From Ruminococcaceae bacterium UBA5401 (GTDB taxonomy: Bacteria; Bacillota; Clostridia; Oscillospirales; Acutalibacteraceae): a DNA stretch of 18,841 bases. The notes beneath the pieces were generated by a model. That model had not been told where the DNA came from. It ran no database searches and worked only from the letters and a program-made list of their open reading frames with translations. Of the stretch, positions 1 through 7,270 are shown in pieces; within the stretch, counting starts at the first letter, position 1; every line of letters begins with the position of its first letter. The stretch is taken from the NCBI GenBank assembly GCA_002409675.1, contig DHOB01000023.1:61014-79854 (forward strand). Direction: 5' to 3'. Made by a program: the position numbers and the translations under genes.

Positions 1-3
1 CCC

Positions 4-46
4 AAAGCGGGGAGGAAGGCTCAGGCGCCTTCCTCCCCGCTTTTTT
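4..46 (+). terminator. Strong intrinsic terminator at the left edge
   Basis: A perfect 17-bp inverted repeat (4-20 with 27-43) encloses a 6-nt loop and is followed on the plus strand by a run of six T (41-46). The better U-tract is on the plus strand, so it should mainly stop a rightward gene lying left of the window. Read leftward it has only three T before the window runs on to GGG, so it may also weakly end the exonuclease transcript. The stop codon of the exonuclease (21-23) lies in the loop, so the last codons of that gene form one arm of the stem. Confidence 0.85.
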
Positions 47-917
47 CCGCCGCTTGAGCCGCTTCTTTTTCTTTTTTCTCCCGGCGGCTGGGCAAAATCG
101 CCTTTCGGACGGACATCCCCTCGTATTTCAGCTTGAACTGGACCCTGCCGCAGAAGCGGTGCCCGCAGTGCCGGCACAGGAATTCCGCGCGGAAGCTCTT
201 GTTGCGAAGCTGCCACCGCCCGACCCGGCGCGCCTTCCGCCCGCACAGGTCGCAGCAGAACGAAAGGTCCGCGGGGCGGATGAGCGGGTGGTGCAGATCG
301 CAGATTTCGGTCGTCCTGAACTCCATGCGGTCGTAAAAACCGCGCCGCTCCGCATCCTGGATGAACGGCTCCAGCGTGGCGGGGTCGTACAGCCTGCGGA
401 AGCACTCCAGCTCCAGCAGGCTGTCGCCGAGCGCGCGGTGCTGGCTGAAAGAGGCGGGGTCGATGCCGAGCAGCCGCGCGGCGGTCTCCAGCCCCGTCTG
501 CTGCGCGGGGTCGCGGCCGAGCCTCTGCTCGCAGTAAGCCTGCAGGTCGACGTAGCGCTTCAGGAACGGAATCCGGTCGTCGCCGCGGAAATAGCGGTAG
601 TTGTCGATCAGGGTCAGAATGTCGGAGGTTCCCCACGTCATCACCACGGCGCCGCCCGCCCATCCGGCGAACCGGGAGACGGCCTGCTGAAACCGCAGGC
701 CGCCCTCCAGGTCCTCGTCGGTGATGCTGGTCAGGGCCTGGATTTTTCCGCTGATTTTTTTGCCGACCTGCGGGCGGACCAGCGCCTGGAAGGTGTCCGG
801 GGGCGCGCCGGCGCGGCCGGCGCGCGCGGCCCCCATCTCGATGATTTCGTTCAGGAATCCGCCGAGCCGCCTGCTGTAGGCGCCGTTCCATTCCAGGTCC
901 AGAACCACAAAATCCAT
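21..917 (-). CDS. DEDDh 3'-5' exonuclease with C-terminal zinc ribbon
   Basis: A 298-aa protein. The N-terminal ~175 residues are a DEDDh (RNase T/DnaQ-like) exonuclease domain: D7 and E9 in the first Exo motif (VVLDLEWNG), D99 in the middle motif (WGTSDI), and H160 with D165 in the last (HRALGD). These are the expected metal ligands and catalytic histidine for removing nucleotides from 3' ends of DNA or RNA. After a linker, two CxxC pairs (C222/C225 and C248/C251) look like a zinc ribbon, followed by a Lys/Glu/Ala-rich tail. It starts one base after the bipA stop (TAAGATG), with AGGA inside bipA as ribosome binding site, so it is cotranscribed and probably translationally coupled. The general family resembles KapD/ERI-1-like exonucleases; the substrate is unknown. 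The catalytic assignment is firm, the zinc ribbon likely. Confidence 0.85.
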   Translation of the reverse strand: MDFVVLDLEWNGAYSRRLGGFLNEIIEMGAARAGRAGAPPDTFQALVRPQVGKKISGKIQALTSITDEDLEGGLRFQQAVSRFAGWAGGAVVMTWGTSDILTLIDNYRYFRGDDRIPFLKRYVDLQAYCEQRLGRDPAQQTGLETAARLLGIDPASFSQHRALGDSLLELECFRRLYDPATLEPFIQDAERRGFYDRMEFRTTEICDLHHPLIRPADLSFCCDLCGRKARRVGRWQLRNKSFRAEFLCRHCGHRFCGRVQFKLKYEGMSVRKAILPSRREKKEKEAAQAAEKSGEEGA

Positions 918-918
918 C

Positions 919-2739
919 TTATTTTTTCCTGGCGGCCATCTTCATGCGCATCTCCTTGTTCAGAATCGTCTTGCGCATGCGGATGCTCTTCGGCGTCACC
1001 TCGACCAGCTCGTCCGGCTTGATGAACTCCAGGCACTGCTCCAGGCTCAGCTCGCTGTGGGGCGTGAGCTTCAGCGCCTCGTCGGAACCCGCGGCGCGGG
1101 TGTTGGTGGCGTGCTTCTTTTTGCAGACGTTCACGGCGATGTCGTCCGACTTCGGGCTCTCGCCGACGATCATGCCCTCGTACACCTCCGTGCCGGGGCC
1201 GATGAAGAGCCTGCCGCGCTCCTGCGCGTAAAACAGGCCGTACCCGCTGGCCACGCCGGCCTCATGGGCAATCAGCGACCCCTGCGCGCGCGTGACAATC
1301 TCGCCCTTGTAGGGCTCGTAGGAATCGAACACGCTGTTCATGATGCCGTTGCCGTTGGTGTCGGTCAGGAACTCCTGCCGGTACCCCATCAGGCCGCGCG
1401 CCGGGATTTTGAACTCCAGATGGGTGGCGCCGGTGTTGCGGGTCCCCATGTTGGTCAGCTCCGCCTTGCGCGGGCCGAGCGTTTCCATCACCGCGCCGAC
1501 GTAACTGTCCGGCACCTCGATCATCAGCAGCTCAATCGGCTCGCACTTCTTGCCGTTTATCTGCTTGTAAATCACCGTAGGGCTGGAGACCTGGAACTCG
1601 TACCCCTGGCGGCGCATCTCTTCAATCAGGATGGAAAGGTGCAGTTCGCCGCGGCCGGAGACCTTGAACGTGTCGGGCGAGTCGGTCTCTTCGACGCGCA
1701 GGGCCACGTTCGTCTCCAGCTCGCGGAACAGGCGGTCGCGCAGGTTGCGCGACGTGACGTATTTGCCCTCGCGGCCCGCGAACGGGCTGTTGTTGACGAT
1801 GAAGAGCATCGAAACGGTCGGGTCGTCGATCTTGACGAACGGCAGCGGCTCGATGTGGTCGGGGGAACAGATGGTCTCGCCGATATTGAGGCCGGTCACC
1901 CCGGAGACGGCCACAATGTCGCCGAGGTGCGCCTCCTGCACTTCCACGCGCTTGAGGCCCTCGAACTGGTAGAGCTTTGTGACCTTTACGTTGGAGTTCG
2001 TCCCGTCGCGGTGGCACAGCACGACGCTTTCGCCGTCGTGCACGCTGCCGCGCTCCACGCGGCCGATGCCGATGCGCCCGACGTAATCGTCGTAATCGAC
2101 GTTTGAGAACAGCACCTGGGTCGGGCCGTTCAGGTCGCCGTGCGGCGCCGGGATGTCCTTGAGAATCGCGTCGAACAGGGGCTTCATGTTCTTGCCCGGG
2201 ACGTTCAGGTCGGCCGTGGCGTAGCCGTCGCGGCCGGAGGCGTAAATCACGGGGAAGTCGAGCTGGTCCTCGTTGGCGCCCAGCTCGATGAACAGGTCGA
2301 TCACCTCGTCGACCACTTCTTTCGGGCGGGCGCCGGGCCGGTCGATCTTGTTGACGACGACCAGCGGCTTTTTGCCGAGGCCGAGCGCCTTTTTCAGCAC
2401 GAAACGGGTCTGCGGCATGCAGCCCTCGAAGGCGTCGACCAGCAGCAGCACGCCGTCCACCATCATCAGGATGCGCTCCACCTCGCCGCCGAAATCGGCG
2501 TGGCCGGGCGTGTCGATGATGTTGATTTTAATGCCCTTGTACCGCACGGCGGTGTTTTTTGACAGGATGGTGATGCCGCGCTCGCGCTCCAGCGCGTTGG
2601 AATCCATCACGCGGTCGACGACTTCTTCGTTTGCCCGGAAGACCCCGCTCTGCCTTAAAAGCTGGTCGACCAGCGTCGTCTTGCCGTGGTCGACGTGGGC
2701 GATAATGGCGATGTTCCGTAAATCATTTCTGACATCCAT
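919..2739 (-). CDS. typA: Ribosome-binding translational GTPase TypA/BipA
   Basis: A 606-aa protein, the usual length for TypA/BipA. G-domain motifs are all present: P-loop AHVDHGKT (14-21), switch I RGITI (54-58), DTPGH (76-80) and NKID (130-133). EF-G-like domains follow, and the BipA-specific C-terminal part carries the RARGLMGYRQEF-type region and a basic tail (KMAARKK). BipA is known as an EF-G relative that binds the 70S ribosome and supports 50S assembly and stress or low-temperature growth. ATG start with GAGGG about 10 nt upstream. It is the first gene of a two-gene unit with the exonuclease and has its own promoter at 2857-2885, leaving a leader of about 110 nt. Confidence 0.97.
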   Translation of the reverse strand: MDVRNDLRNIAIIAHVDHGKTTLVDQLLRQSGVFRANEEVVDRVMDSNALERERGITILSKNTAVRYKGIKINIIDTPGHADFGGEVERILMMVDGVLLLVDAFEGCMPQTRFVLKKALGLGKKPLVVVNKIDRPGARPKEVVDEVIDLFIELGANEDQLDFPVIYASGRDGYATADLNVPGKNMKPLFDAILKDIPAPHGDLNGPTQVLFSNVDYDDYVGRIGIGRVERGSVHDGESVVLCHRDGTNSNVKVTKLYQFEGLKRVEVQEAHLGDIVAVSGVTGLNIGETICSPDHIEPLPFVKIDDPTVSMLFIVNNSPFAGREGKYVTSRNLRDRLFRELETNVALRVEETDSPDTFKVSGRGELHLSILIEEMRRQGYEFQVSSPTVIYKQINGKKCEPIELLMIEVPDSYVGAVMETLGPRKAELTNMGTRNTGATHLEFKIPARGLMGYRQEFLTDTNGNGIMNSVFDSYEPYKGEIVTRAQGSLIAHEAGVASGYGLFYAQERGRLFIGPGTEVYEGMIVGESPKSDDIAVNVCKKKHATNTRAAGSDEALKLTPHSELSLEQCLEFIKPDELVEVTPKSIRMRKTILNKEMRMKMAARKK

Positions 2740-2856
2740 GCAGTTTTTTCCCTCTTCACAATTACTGAGATTCGCAAAATCGCAGGCGGGTACGACCGAA
2801 AAGGAGAAGTTTCAGGCCCCATCCTCATGCAACGGTAAAAATTCGCACACACAGTT

Positions 2857-2885
2857 ATTATAGCACGGCGTCCCTTCTTTGTGAA
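2857..2885 (-). promoter_or_regulatory. Promoter of the typA-exonuclease unit
   Basis: On the minus strand: -35 TTCACA (2885-2880), 17-bp spacer, -10 TATAAT (2862-2857) preceded by TGC, giving an extended -10. The match to a housekeeping sigma-70/SigA promoter is close. The predicted start near 2850 gives a leader of about 110 nt before the typA ATG at 2739; I see no recognised riboswitch in that leader. Confidence 0.8.
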
Positions 2886-2903
2886 GGGCGCGGCGCCGCG
2901 CCG

Positions 2904-2942
2904 AAAAAGGCTTCCGGGGCTGCAGCGCTCCGGAAGCCTTTT
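2904..2942 (-). terminator. Intrinsic terminator of the dtxR-CFI-box unit
   Basis: A 13-bp perfect stem (2905-2917 with 2930-2942) and 12-nt loop; read on the minus strand it ends in TTTTT (2908-2904). It lies about 35 bp past the stop of the CFI-box gene and about 20 bp before the -35 box of the typA promoter, separating the two leftward units. In the plus direction it also has TTTTCTCTC, so it may work both ways, although no rightward gene precedes it here. Confidence 0.85.
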
Positions 2943-2977
2943 CTCTCTTCTTTCACGGCGGGCCGGAAGGCCCCGCT

Positions 2978-3784
2978 TCACGGAGCGGGGGAAAGCCATT
3001 TCCGCTCCAGGCGGCAGACCATCTCTTCATAGCGCGCAGCGCACCGTTCCCTGTCGCCGGCGCGAAGGTCCGCGAGGCACGGGGCGAGGTACCGGTCCCA
3101 GACCCGGCGGTACTCATCCCGCGCCCTGCCGCTGCGGCCGATTTTTTCCACAACGAGGGGCGCAAACAGGTAATATTCCGCAATCTTCGCACGGCCGGAA
3201 GGCGTCCGCGCGAGCCAGCGGTCGCGGAAGGCCCGGAACTCGCCCAGTTCCGGGCAGTCCTCGCCCCGGCCGAGGCTCACGCACGCGGCGGTCGTGATGT
3301 AGCAGAACTTTTTATGGAATCCGTCGCAGATCTGCTTGTAGGTGGCTTTGCCGAGCGGGCGCTTCGGGTAAGCCCTGTTCCATCGGGCGAGGAACAGGTC
3401 GGCCGCCTGCTCCGCGGCGGGGAGCTTCTGCTCCAGCAGGGCCGGGATGGTCAGCGACGTGATGGTGAACCGGCAGTCGAACAGCTCGCGGTACCCTTCG
3501 CTCCGCTCGCGCTGAAGCTGGGCCAGAAAGCCGTCGTACAGCAGGTCCGCAAGGCGCTGTGCCGCGGCGGAAGGGTCTGCCGCGGCCGCTTCGCGGAACG
3601 CCGCGAGCGCGGGCCGGAAAAGCCCCGCGTAGCTCTCGAACGCGGCGGCATAGGTCTGCGGGTTGAACCGCGCCATCGCGATCCGCCGGGTGAACAGCTC
3701 CGGGTCCATGGCCTGCTCCATCCGCGTAAACCGCGCCTGCAGCGCGCCGTCTTCCCCGAGGGCGGCCGGTTGTTCAGCGTTCAT
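2978..3784 (-). CDS. CFI-box-CTERM domain protein, function unknown
   Basis: 268 aa from the ATG at 3784, chosen because AAAGGGGAAA lies just upstream; upstream in-frame sequence runs antisense-free but out of frame inside dtxR and is unlikely to be translated. The N-terminal ~150 residues are alanine- and charge-rich, mostly helical in look, and unrecognised. The C-terminal ~110 residues carry a pattern I associate with the CFI-box-CTERM domain: CYITTAAC (161-168), a further Cys at 177, LGEFRAFRD (180-188), then an AEYYLFAP block (202-209) and a helical end. The cysteines could bind metal or form disulfides. No signal peptide or membrane segment is seen. The ATG overlaps the last 11 bases of the DtxR-family gene, so the two are coupled. 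Function unknown; the metal link is inference from the neighbour. Confidence 0.75.
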   Translation of the reverse strand: MNAEQPAALGEDGALQARFTRMEQAMDPELFTRRIAMARFNPQTYAAAFESYAGLFRPALAAFREAAAADPSAAAQRLADLLYDGFLAQLQRERSEGYRELFDCRFTITSLTIPALLEQKLPAAEQAADLFLARWNRAYPKRPLGKATYKQICDGFHKKFCYITTAACVSLGRGEDCPELGEFRAFRDRWLARTPSGRAKIAEYYLFAPLVVEKIGRSGRARDEYRRVWDRYLAPCLADLRAGDRERCAARYEEMVCRLERKWLSPAP

Positions 3785-4196
3785 CTGCGCTTTCCCCTTT
3801 CCTGCCGGCGGAGCCGGCCTGTTTCGCCTTCGCCCTGGCGACATATTGTTTGATGCGCCGGAAGCTCTCTTCACTGATGATATGCTCGATGCGGCAGGAG
3901 TCCTGAACGGCAAGCTCGGGGCTGACGCCGAGGGTGATCTGCAGAAATGCCGCAATGGTGTTGTGCCGGTCGTAAATCGCGCTGGCGCGGCGGTATCCGG
4001 AATCGGTCAGAACCAGATTGCCGTTCTGCTCCATCACCAGATAGCCCGCGCTTTTCAGGATGCCCATGGCCCGGCTGACGCTCGCCTTGGAAAAGCCGAG
4101 CCGGTTTGCGACATCGATGGAGCGGACATAGCCGTTTTTATTGTGAAGGATCAAAATCGTTTCCAGATAGTTTTCTCCCGATTCCTGAATCTTCAT
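3774..4196 (-). CDS. DtxR/MntR-family metal-dependent transcriptional regulator
   Basis: 140 aa, the short MntR-like form without the C-terminal SH3 domain of full-length DtxR. A winged helix-turn-helix covers roughly residues 5-70 (RSIDVANRLGFSKASVSRAM, 25-44), followed by the dimerisation and metal-binding region. Candidate ligands by alignment to known family members: E12, H78, C101, E104 and H105 (CRIEH). The position matching MntR D8 or DtxR M10 is N9, and C101 is DtxR-like, so metal preference (Fe or Mn) cannot be read off directly. Such proteins repress metal uptake genes when loaded with metal. ATG with a strong AGGGGGG site. It has its own promoter (4266-4294) and overlaps the CFI-box gene downstream. 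Confidence 0.93.
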   Translation of the reverse strand: MKIQESGENYLETILILHNKNGYVRSIDVANRLGFSKASVSRAMGILKSAGYLVMEQNGNLVLTDSGYRRASAIYDRHNTIAAFLQITLGVSPELAVQDSCRIEHIISEESFRRIKQYVARAKAKQAGSAGRKGESADER

Positions 4197-4265
4197 GCAA
4201 TCCCCCCTAAAAACGGCCGAGGGCTCCGGATTTTTCAGGCAGCCGGCGCGATGGCGTCACAACGT

Positions 4266-4294
4266 ATTATATCATCCCGCCGGAAAAAGAACAA
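4266..4294 (-). promoter_or_regulatory. Promoter of the DtxR-family gene
   Basis: Minus strand: -35 TTGTTC (4294-4289), 17-bp spacer, -10 TATAAT (4271-4266) preceded by TGA (extended -10). Predicted start about 4258, giving a leader of about 60 nt. It faces away from the glycosyltransferase promoter at 4316-4344. Confidence 0.8.
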
Positions 4295-4302
4295 GTGCCC
4301 GG

Positions 4303-4326
4303 GCGGCGGGCGATATTGCCCGCCGC
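4303..4326. repeat. Inverted repeat between divergent promoters
   Basis: A perfect 9-bp inverted repeat, GCGGCGGGC (4303-4311) and GCCCGCCGC (4318-4326), with a 6-nt centre (GATATT). It overlaps the -35 of the rightward promoter and lies just upstream of the leftward one. Geometry fits an operator seen by a dimeric repressor, possibly the adjacent DtxR-family protein, but the GC-rich sequence is unlike known AT-rich DtxR or MntR boxes, so this is only a candidate. Confidence 0.4.
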
Positions 4327-4344
4327 GGCCCGGTATGGTATAAT
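4316..4344 (+). promoter_or_regulatory. Promoter of the glycosyltransferase-led run
   Basis: -35 TTGCCC (4316-4321), 17-bp spacer, -10 TATAAT (4339-4344) preceded by TGG (extended -10). The predicted start near 4351 leaves an ~85-nt GC-rich leader to the ATG at 4436, which includes a small hairpin (GGCCCG/CGGGCC around 4399-4415). No other promoter as good is seen before the terminator at 10521, so it may drive all four downstream genes. Confidence 0.75.
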
Positions 4345-4435
4345 GGGCTGAAATCGGTTTAAAACCGGGAATTTTGAAAAGCCGCCGCCCCCCTTCGGGC
4401 CCGGCGCGCGGGCCTGAGGACGGGAGCGGAAGCAA

Positions 4436-5374
4436 ATGAGCAGAATCGCCGTACTGATTCCATGTTACAACGAGGCCGAAACCATCCGGAAAGTCGTGAG
4501 GGACCACCGGGCCGCCCTGCCGGAAGCCGACATCTATGTGTACGACAACAACTCGACGGACGGCACGGCGCGGCTGGCAAAAGAGGCCGGGGCCGTCGTC
4601 CGGCACGAATACCGGCAGGGAAAGGGCAACGTGATCCGCAGCATGTTCCGCAACATCGACGCGGACTGCTACCTGATTACGGACGGCGACGACACCTACC
4701 CCGCCGAGGCGACCCCGCAGATGGTCCGCATGGTGCTGGACGGCGAAGCGGACATGGTCGACGCGGACCGCCTCTCCTCCACTTATTTTACGGAAAACAA
4801 GCGCCCGTTCCACAACGCGGGGAACGTGCTGGTGCGGAATTTAATCAACCGCTTTTTCGGGGCTCAGCTGCACGACATGATGACGGGCTGCCGGGCGTTC
4901 AGCCGGGCATTCGTCAAGACGTTCCCCGTCCTGTCCCAGGGGTTTGAAATCGAGACGGAAATGACCGTCTATGCCGCGACCCACAATTTTGTCATCCGCG
5001 AGGTCCCCGTCGCGTACCGCGACAGGCCGAGCGGCAGCGTCTCCAAACTGCATACTTTTTCCGACGGTTTCCGCGTGCTGCGCACGATTTTCCGTCTGGT
5101 CCGCGACGTGCGCCCCTTCGCGTTCTTCGGGGTGTTTGCGCTGCTGTTCCTGATTGCGGCGGCCGCCTGCATGGTCCCCGTGCTGCGCGAGTATTTCGCC
5201 ACGGGCCTGGTGCCCCGCTTCCCGACCCTGATTGTGGGGACCGCGTGCGGCATCTGCTCGCTGCTCTGCTTTTTCGCCGGCATCCTCCTCAACGTGTCTG
5301 TCAAGCAGCAGAACCGGCTCACGGAGCTGCTGATGAATCTTTCGGCGGAGGCCAAGCGCCATGGCAAAGAATAA
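4436..5374 (+). CDS. Family 2 glycosyltransferase, polyprenyl-phosphate type, membrane-anchored
   Basis: 312 aa. The GT-A domain of family GT2 occupies residues 1-215: LIPCYNEAETI near the start, DNNSTDGT (37-44) for nucleotide binding, and DGDD (83-86) as the metal/sugar-nucleotide motif. HDMMTGCRAF (146-155) fits dolichyl- or undecaprenyl-phosphate sugar synthases of the DPM1/DPG-synthase type. Two predicted C-terminal membrane helices (about 227-250 and 263-286) would hold it at the inner membrane face. The likely role is transfer of a sugar from a nucleotide donor to a lipid phosphate, supplying a membrane glycosyltransferase; donor and acceptor are not determinable. Its end overlaps the next gene by 14 bp, so the neighbouring multi-pass protein is a plausible partner. 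The ribosome binding site is modest (GGAAG close to the ATG). Confidence 0.88.
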   Translation: MSRIAVLIPCYNEAETIRKVVRDHRAALPEADIYVYDNNSTDGTARLAKEAGAVVRHEYRQGKGNVIRSMFRNIDADCYLITDGDDTYPAEATPQMVRMVLDGEADMVDADRLSSTYFTENKRPFHNAGNVLVRNLINRFFGAQLHDMMTGCRAFSRAFVKTFPVLSQGFEIETEMTVYAATHNFVIREVPVAYRDRPSGSVSKLHTFSDGFRVLRTIFRLVRDVRPFAFFGVFALLFLIAAAACMVPVLREYFATGLVPRFPTLIVGTACGICSLLCFFAGILLNVSVKQQNRLTELLMNLSAEAKRHGKE

Positions 5375-7253
5375 TCCGGCCGGGGCCGCAAAAAAGCGCC
5401 CGGCGGGTCCGCCGCCGGTCCCCCAAAAGCGGACGCCCGCCCGGGCTTTTCTCTCTGTCGCGGCCGCCGCGGCGCTGGACTACGCCCTTTCATGGATGCT
5501 GTTCCGCTATTTTCACGCCCCGGCGAAGTTTTTCCTGATTGTGCCCGTGATGCTCGGCGTGGGGTACCTGATGAAGCGCGCGGCTGCTGGGCGCCGGGAG
5601 CGGCAGGCCGCGGCCTGGTGCGTCGTTTTCGCCTGCCTGCTCGCCCTCGCCCTGGTTTTGGGCGGAAAGATCGACACGGCGCACCGCGCTTTTAAGCCGC
5701 TGTTCCGCTCCGACCTCGGGTACTTCGCCGGGTTCGCCGTGCTGTTCTTCTTCGCCGGTCTGTGGGCGGCGGACGTGGTGCGGAAGCACCCGATGGCCCT
5801 CCGTGCGGGAAAAAGGCGGTTCGGGGCGGTATGGGCGGTCTGCTCGGGGATTCTGTTCCTGTGCTGGATTCCGTGCCTGCTGCTCTACTACCCCGGCAAT
5901 ATCTCGCCCGATTCTGTCGCCTGCCTCATACGCGCCGCGGGGGAGGCGCCCCTTTTCAACCAGCAGCCGGTGCTGTACATCCTTTCGATGCGGCCGTTCC
6001 TGCTGCTGGCCGGGGCGGCGGGGAAAAGCAGGAGTTTCGGCGCGGCGCTGTTCCTGCTGTTCCAGGCGGCGGCCATGGCCGCGATGCTGGGGTACCTGCC
6101 CGCGTGGCTGATGCGGAAAGGATGCCGAACATGGGTCGTCCTGCCCGTGATGGCGTATTTCATCCTGAACCCCGTGTTCCCGATGTACTCGGTCACCATG
6201 TGGAAGGACGTTCCGTTCGCGGGCGTGATGCTGCTCTACCTGCTGCAGCTCTTCGACATTGTGGAAAGCGGCGGCCAAAAGCTGCGCTCCCCGCGCGCGC
6301 TCGCCCGGTTCCTCGCGCTGAACGTCCTGCTCTGCTTTCTGCGGAACAACGGCTACTACGTCGTCCTCGTGACGCTGGCGGTGCTGGCCGTCGTTTACCG
6401 CAAGTTCTGGAAGCGCCTGGTCCCCGCCTTTCTGGCGGTGGCGGTCGCCGTGCCGGTCGTGCAGGGCCCGGTTTACCGGCTGTGCGGCGTCAGGCCCAGC
6501 CCGTTTGCGGAATCCGTGGGGATTCCGCTGCAGCAGATCGGCTACACGGTCGCGCACGGCGGAGCGCTGACGGCCGCGCAGGCCGCGTTCCTGAACCGCC
6601 TTCTGCCGCTGGACGAGATGAAGCGGGCCTACAACCCGTTCACCTCGAACGACATCAAGTTCCATAAGGACTTCGACGGCCGCTTTCTGGAGGAGCACAA
6701 ATCGGAGTTTTTAAAAGTCTGGGCGGAAATGCTCCCCGCGAATTTCAAGGGATATGCGAAAGCCCATATGATGGAAACCGTCGGCTTCTGGAATACGGAA
6801 ACCTTCAACTGGGTGCTGTATTACGGCACCCCGGAGTCCTTTCTTCCCTACGCCCGTTCAAAGGGCATCGTCCCGGCGGATCTGTTCTTCGGAAAGACAA
6901 AGCTGCAAAGCCTGCGCGGCGCCCTGGAGCGCAACTTCACCGTGCTGCAGAACCAGATTCCGCTGCTGGCGGCGCTGGTCAACATCGGCACGCTGTTCTG
7001 GGCCACGGCCTTTGCCGCGGTCCTCCTGTTCATCCGGCGGAAAGGGCGCTATTTCCTGGTGCTGATGCCCCTGCTGCTGCTGTGGGGGACGCTGATGCTC
7101 GCCACGCCGACTTTCTGCGAGTTCCGGTATATGTTCTCCTTCGCCGCCGCGCTGCCGCTCACGGTGCTGCTGCCGTTCCTGCAAAAGGCCCCGGCGCAGC
7201 CCCGCGGCGCCGAAGGCAAAAAGCGCGCGGCCGGAGAAAATAAAAATCAATAA
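5361..7253 (+). CDS. DUF6020-like multi-pass membrane protein
   Basis: 630 aa, with a basic, proline-rich cytoplasmic N-terminus (1-28), then about 12 hydrophobic segments and a charged C-terminal tail. A loop carries YYPGNISPDS and, shortly after, a FNQQPVLY stretch; another reads YSVTMWKDVPFAG. These resemble the DUF6020 family and, more loosely, GT-C-type membrane glycosyltransferases that use lipid-linked sugars, in which an acidic residue in the first large outside loop is important. A soluble-looking outside domain lies at about residues 395-520. It overlaps the GT2 gene by 14 bp and ends 17 bp before citrate synthase. I infer, without proof, that it transfers or flips the sugar-lipid made by the GT2 enzyme. 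The DUF6020 name is from memory of the family and should be tested by an HMM search. Confidence 0.75.
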   Translation: MAKNNPAGAAKKRPAGPPPVPQKRTPARAFLSVAAAAALDYALSWMLFRYFHAPAKFFLIVPVMLGVGYLMKRAAAGRRERQAAAWCVVFACLLALALVLGGKIDTAHRAFKPLFRSDLGYFAGFAVLFFFAGLWAADVVRKHPMALRAGKRRFGAVWAVCSGILFLCWIPCLLLYYPGNISPDSVACLIRAAGEAPLFNQQPVLYILSMRPFLLLAGAAGKSRSFGAALFLLFQAAAMAAMLGYLPAWLMRKGCRTWVVLPVMAYFILNPVFPMYSVTMWKDVPFAGVMLLYLLQLFDIVESGGQKLRSPRALARFLALNVLLCFLRNNGYYVVLVTLAVLAVVYRKFWKRLVPAFLAVAVAVPVVQGPVYRLCGVRPSPFAESVGIPLQQIGYTVAHGGALTAAQAAFLNRLLPLDEMKRAYNPFTSNDIKFHKDFDGRFLEEHKSEFLKVWAEMLPANFKGYAKAHMMETVGFWNTETFNWVLYYGTPESFLPYARSKGIVPADLFFGKTKLQSLRGALERNFTVLQNQIPLLAALVNIGTLFWATAFAAVLLFIRRKGRYFLVLMPLLLLWGTLMLATPTFCEFRYMFSFAAALPLTVLLPFLQKAPAQPRGAEGKKRAAGENKNQ

Positions 7254-7270
7254 GGAAGAGGTGATTTCAG

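Noticed and set aside
1057..2106. A 349-codon plus-strand frame opposite typA
   Set aside because: Shadow of a highly conserved GTPase; no promoter or ribosome site.
2740..2850. Possible riboswitch or upstream peptide in the ~110-nt typA leader
   Set aside because: No recognised aptamer or paired terminator/antiterminator; the open frame from an internal ATG lacks a ribosome site.
2971..2991. CCCCGCT/AGCGGGG inverted repeat over the stop codon of the CFI-box gene
   Set aside because: No T-run follows and a proper terminator lies just downstream at 2904-2942; in such GC-rich DNA a 7-bp stem is not striking.
5490..6698. A 402-codon minus-strand frame opposite the DUF6020-like gene
   Set aside because: Its translation is low-complexity and rich in Arg, Gln and Glu, as expected from the complement of hydrophobic codons.
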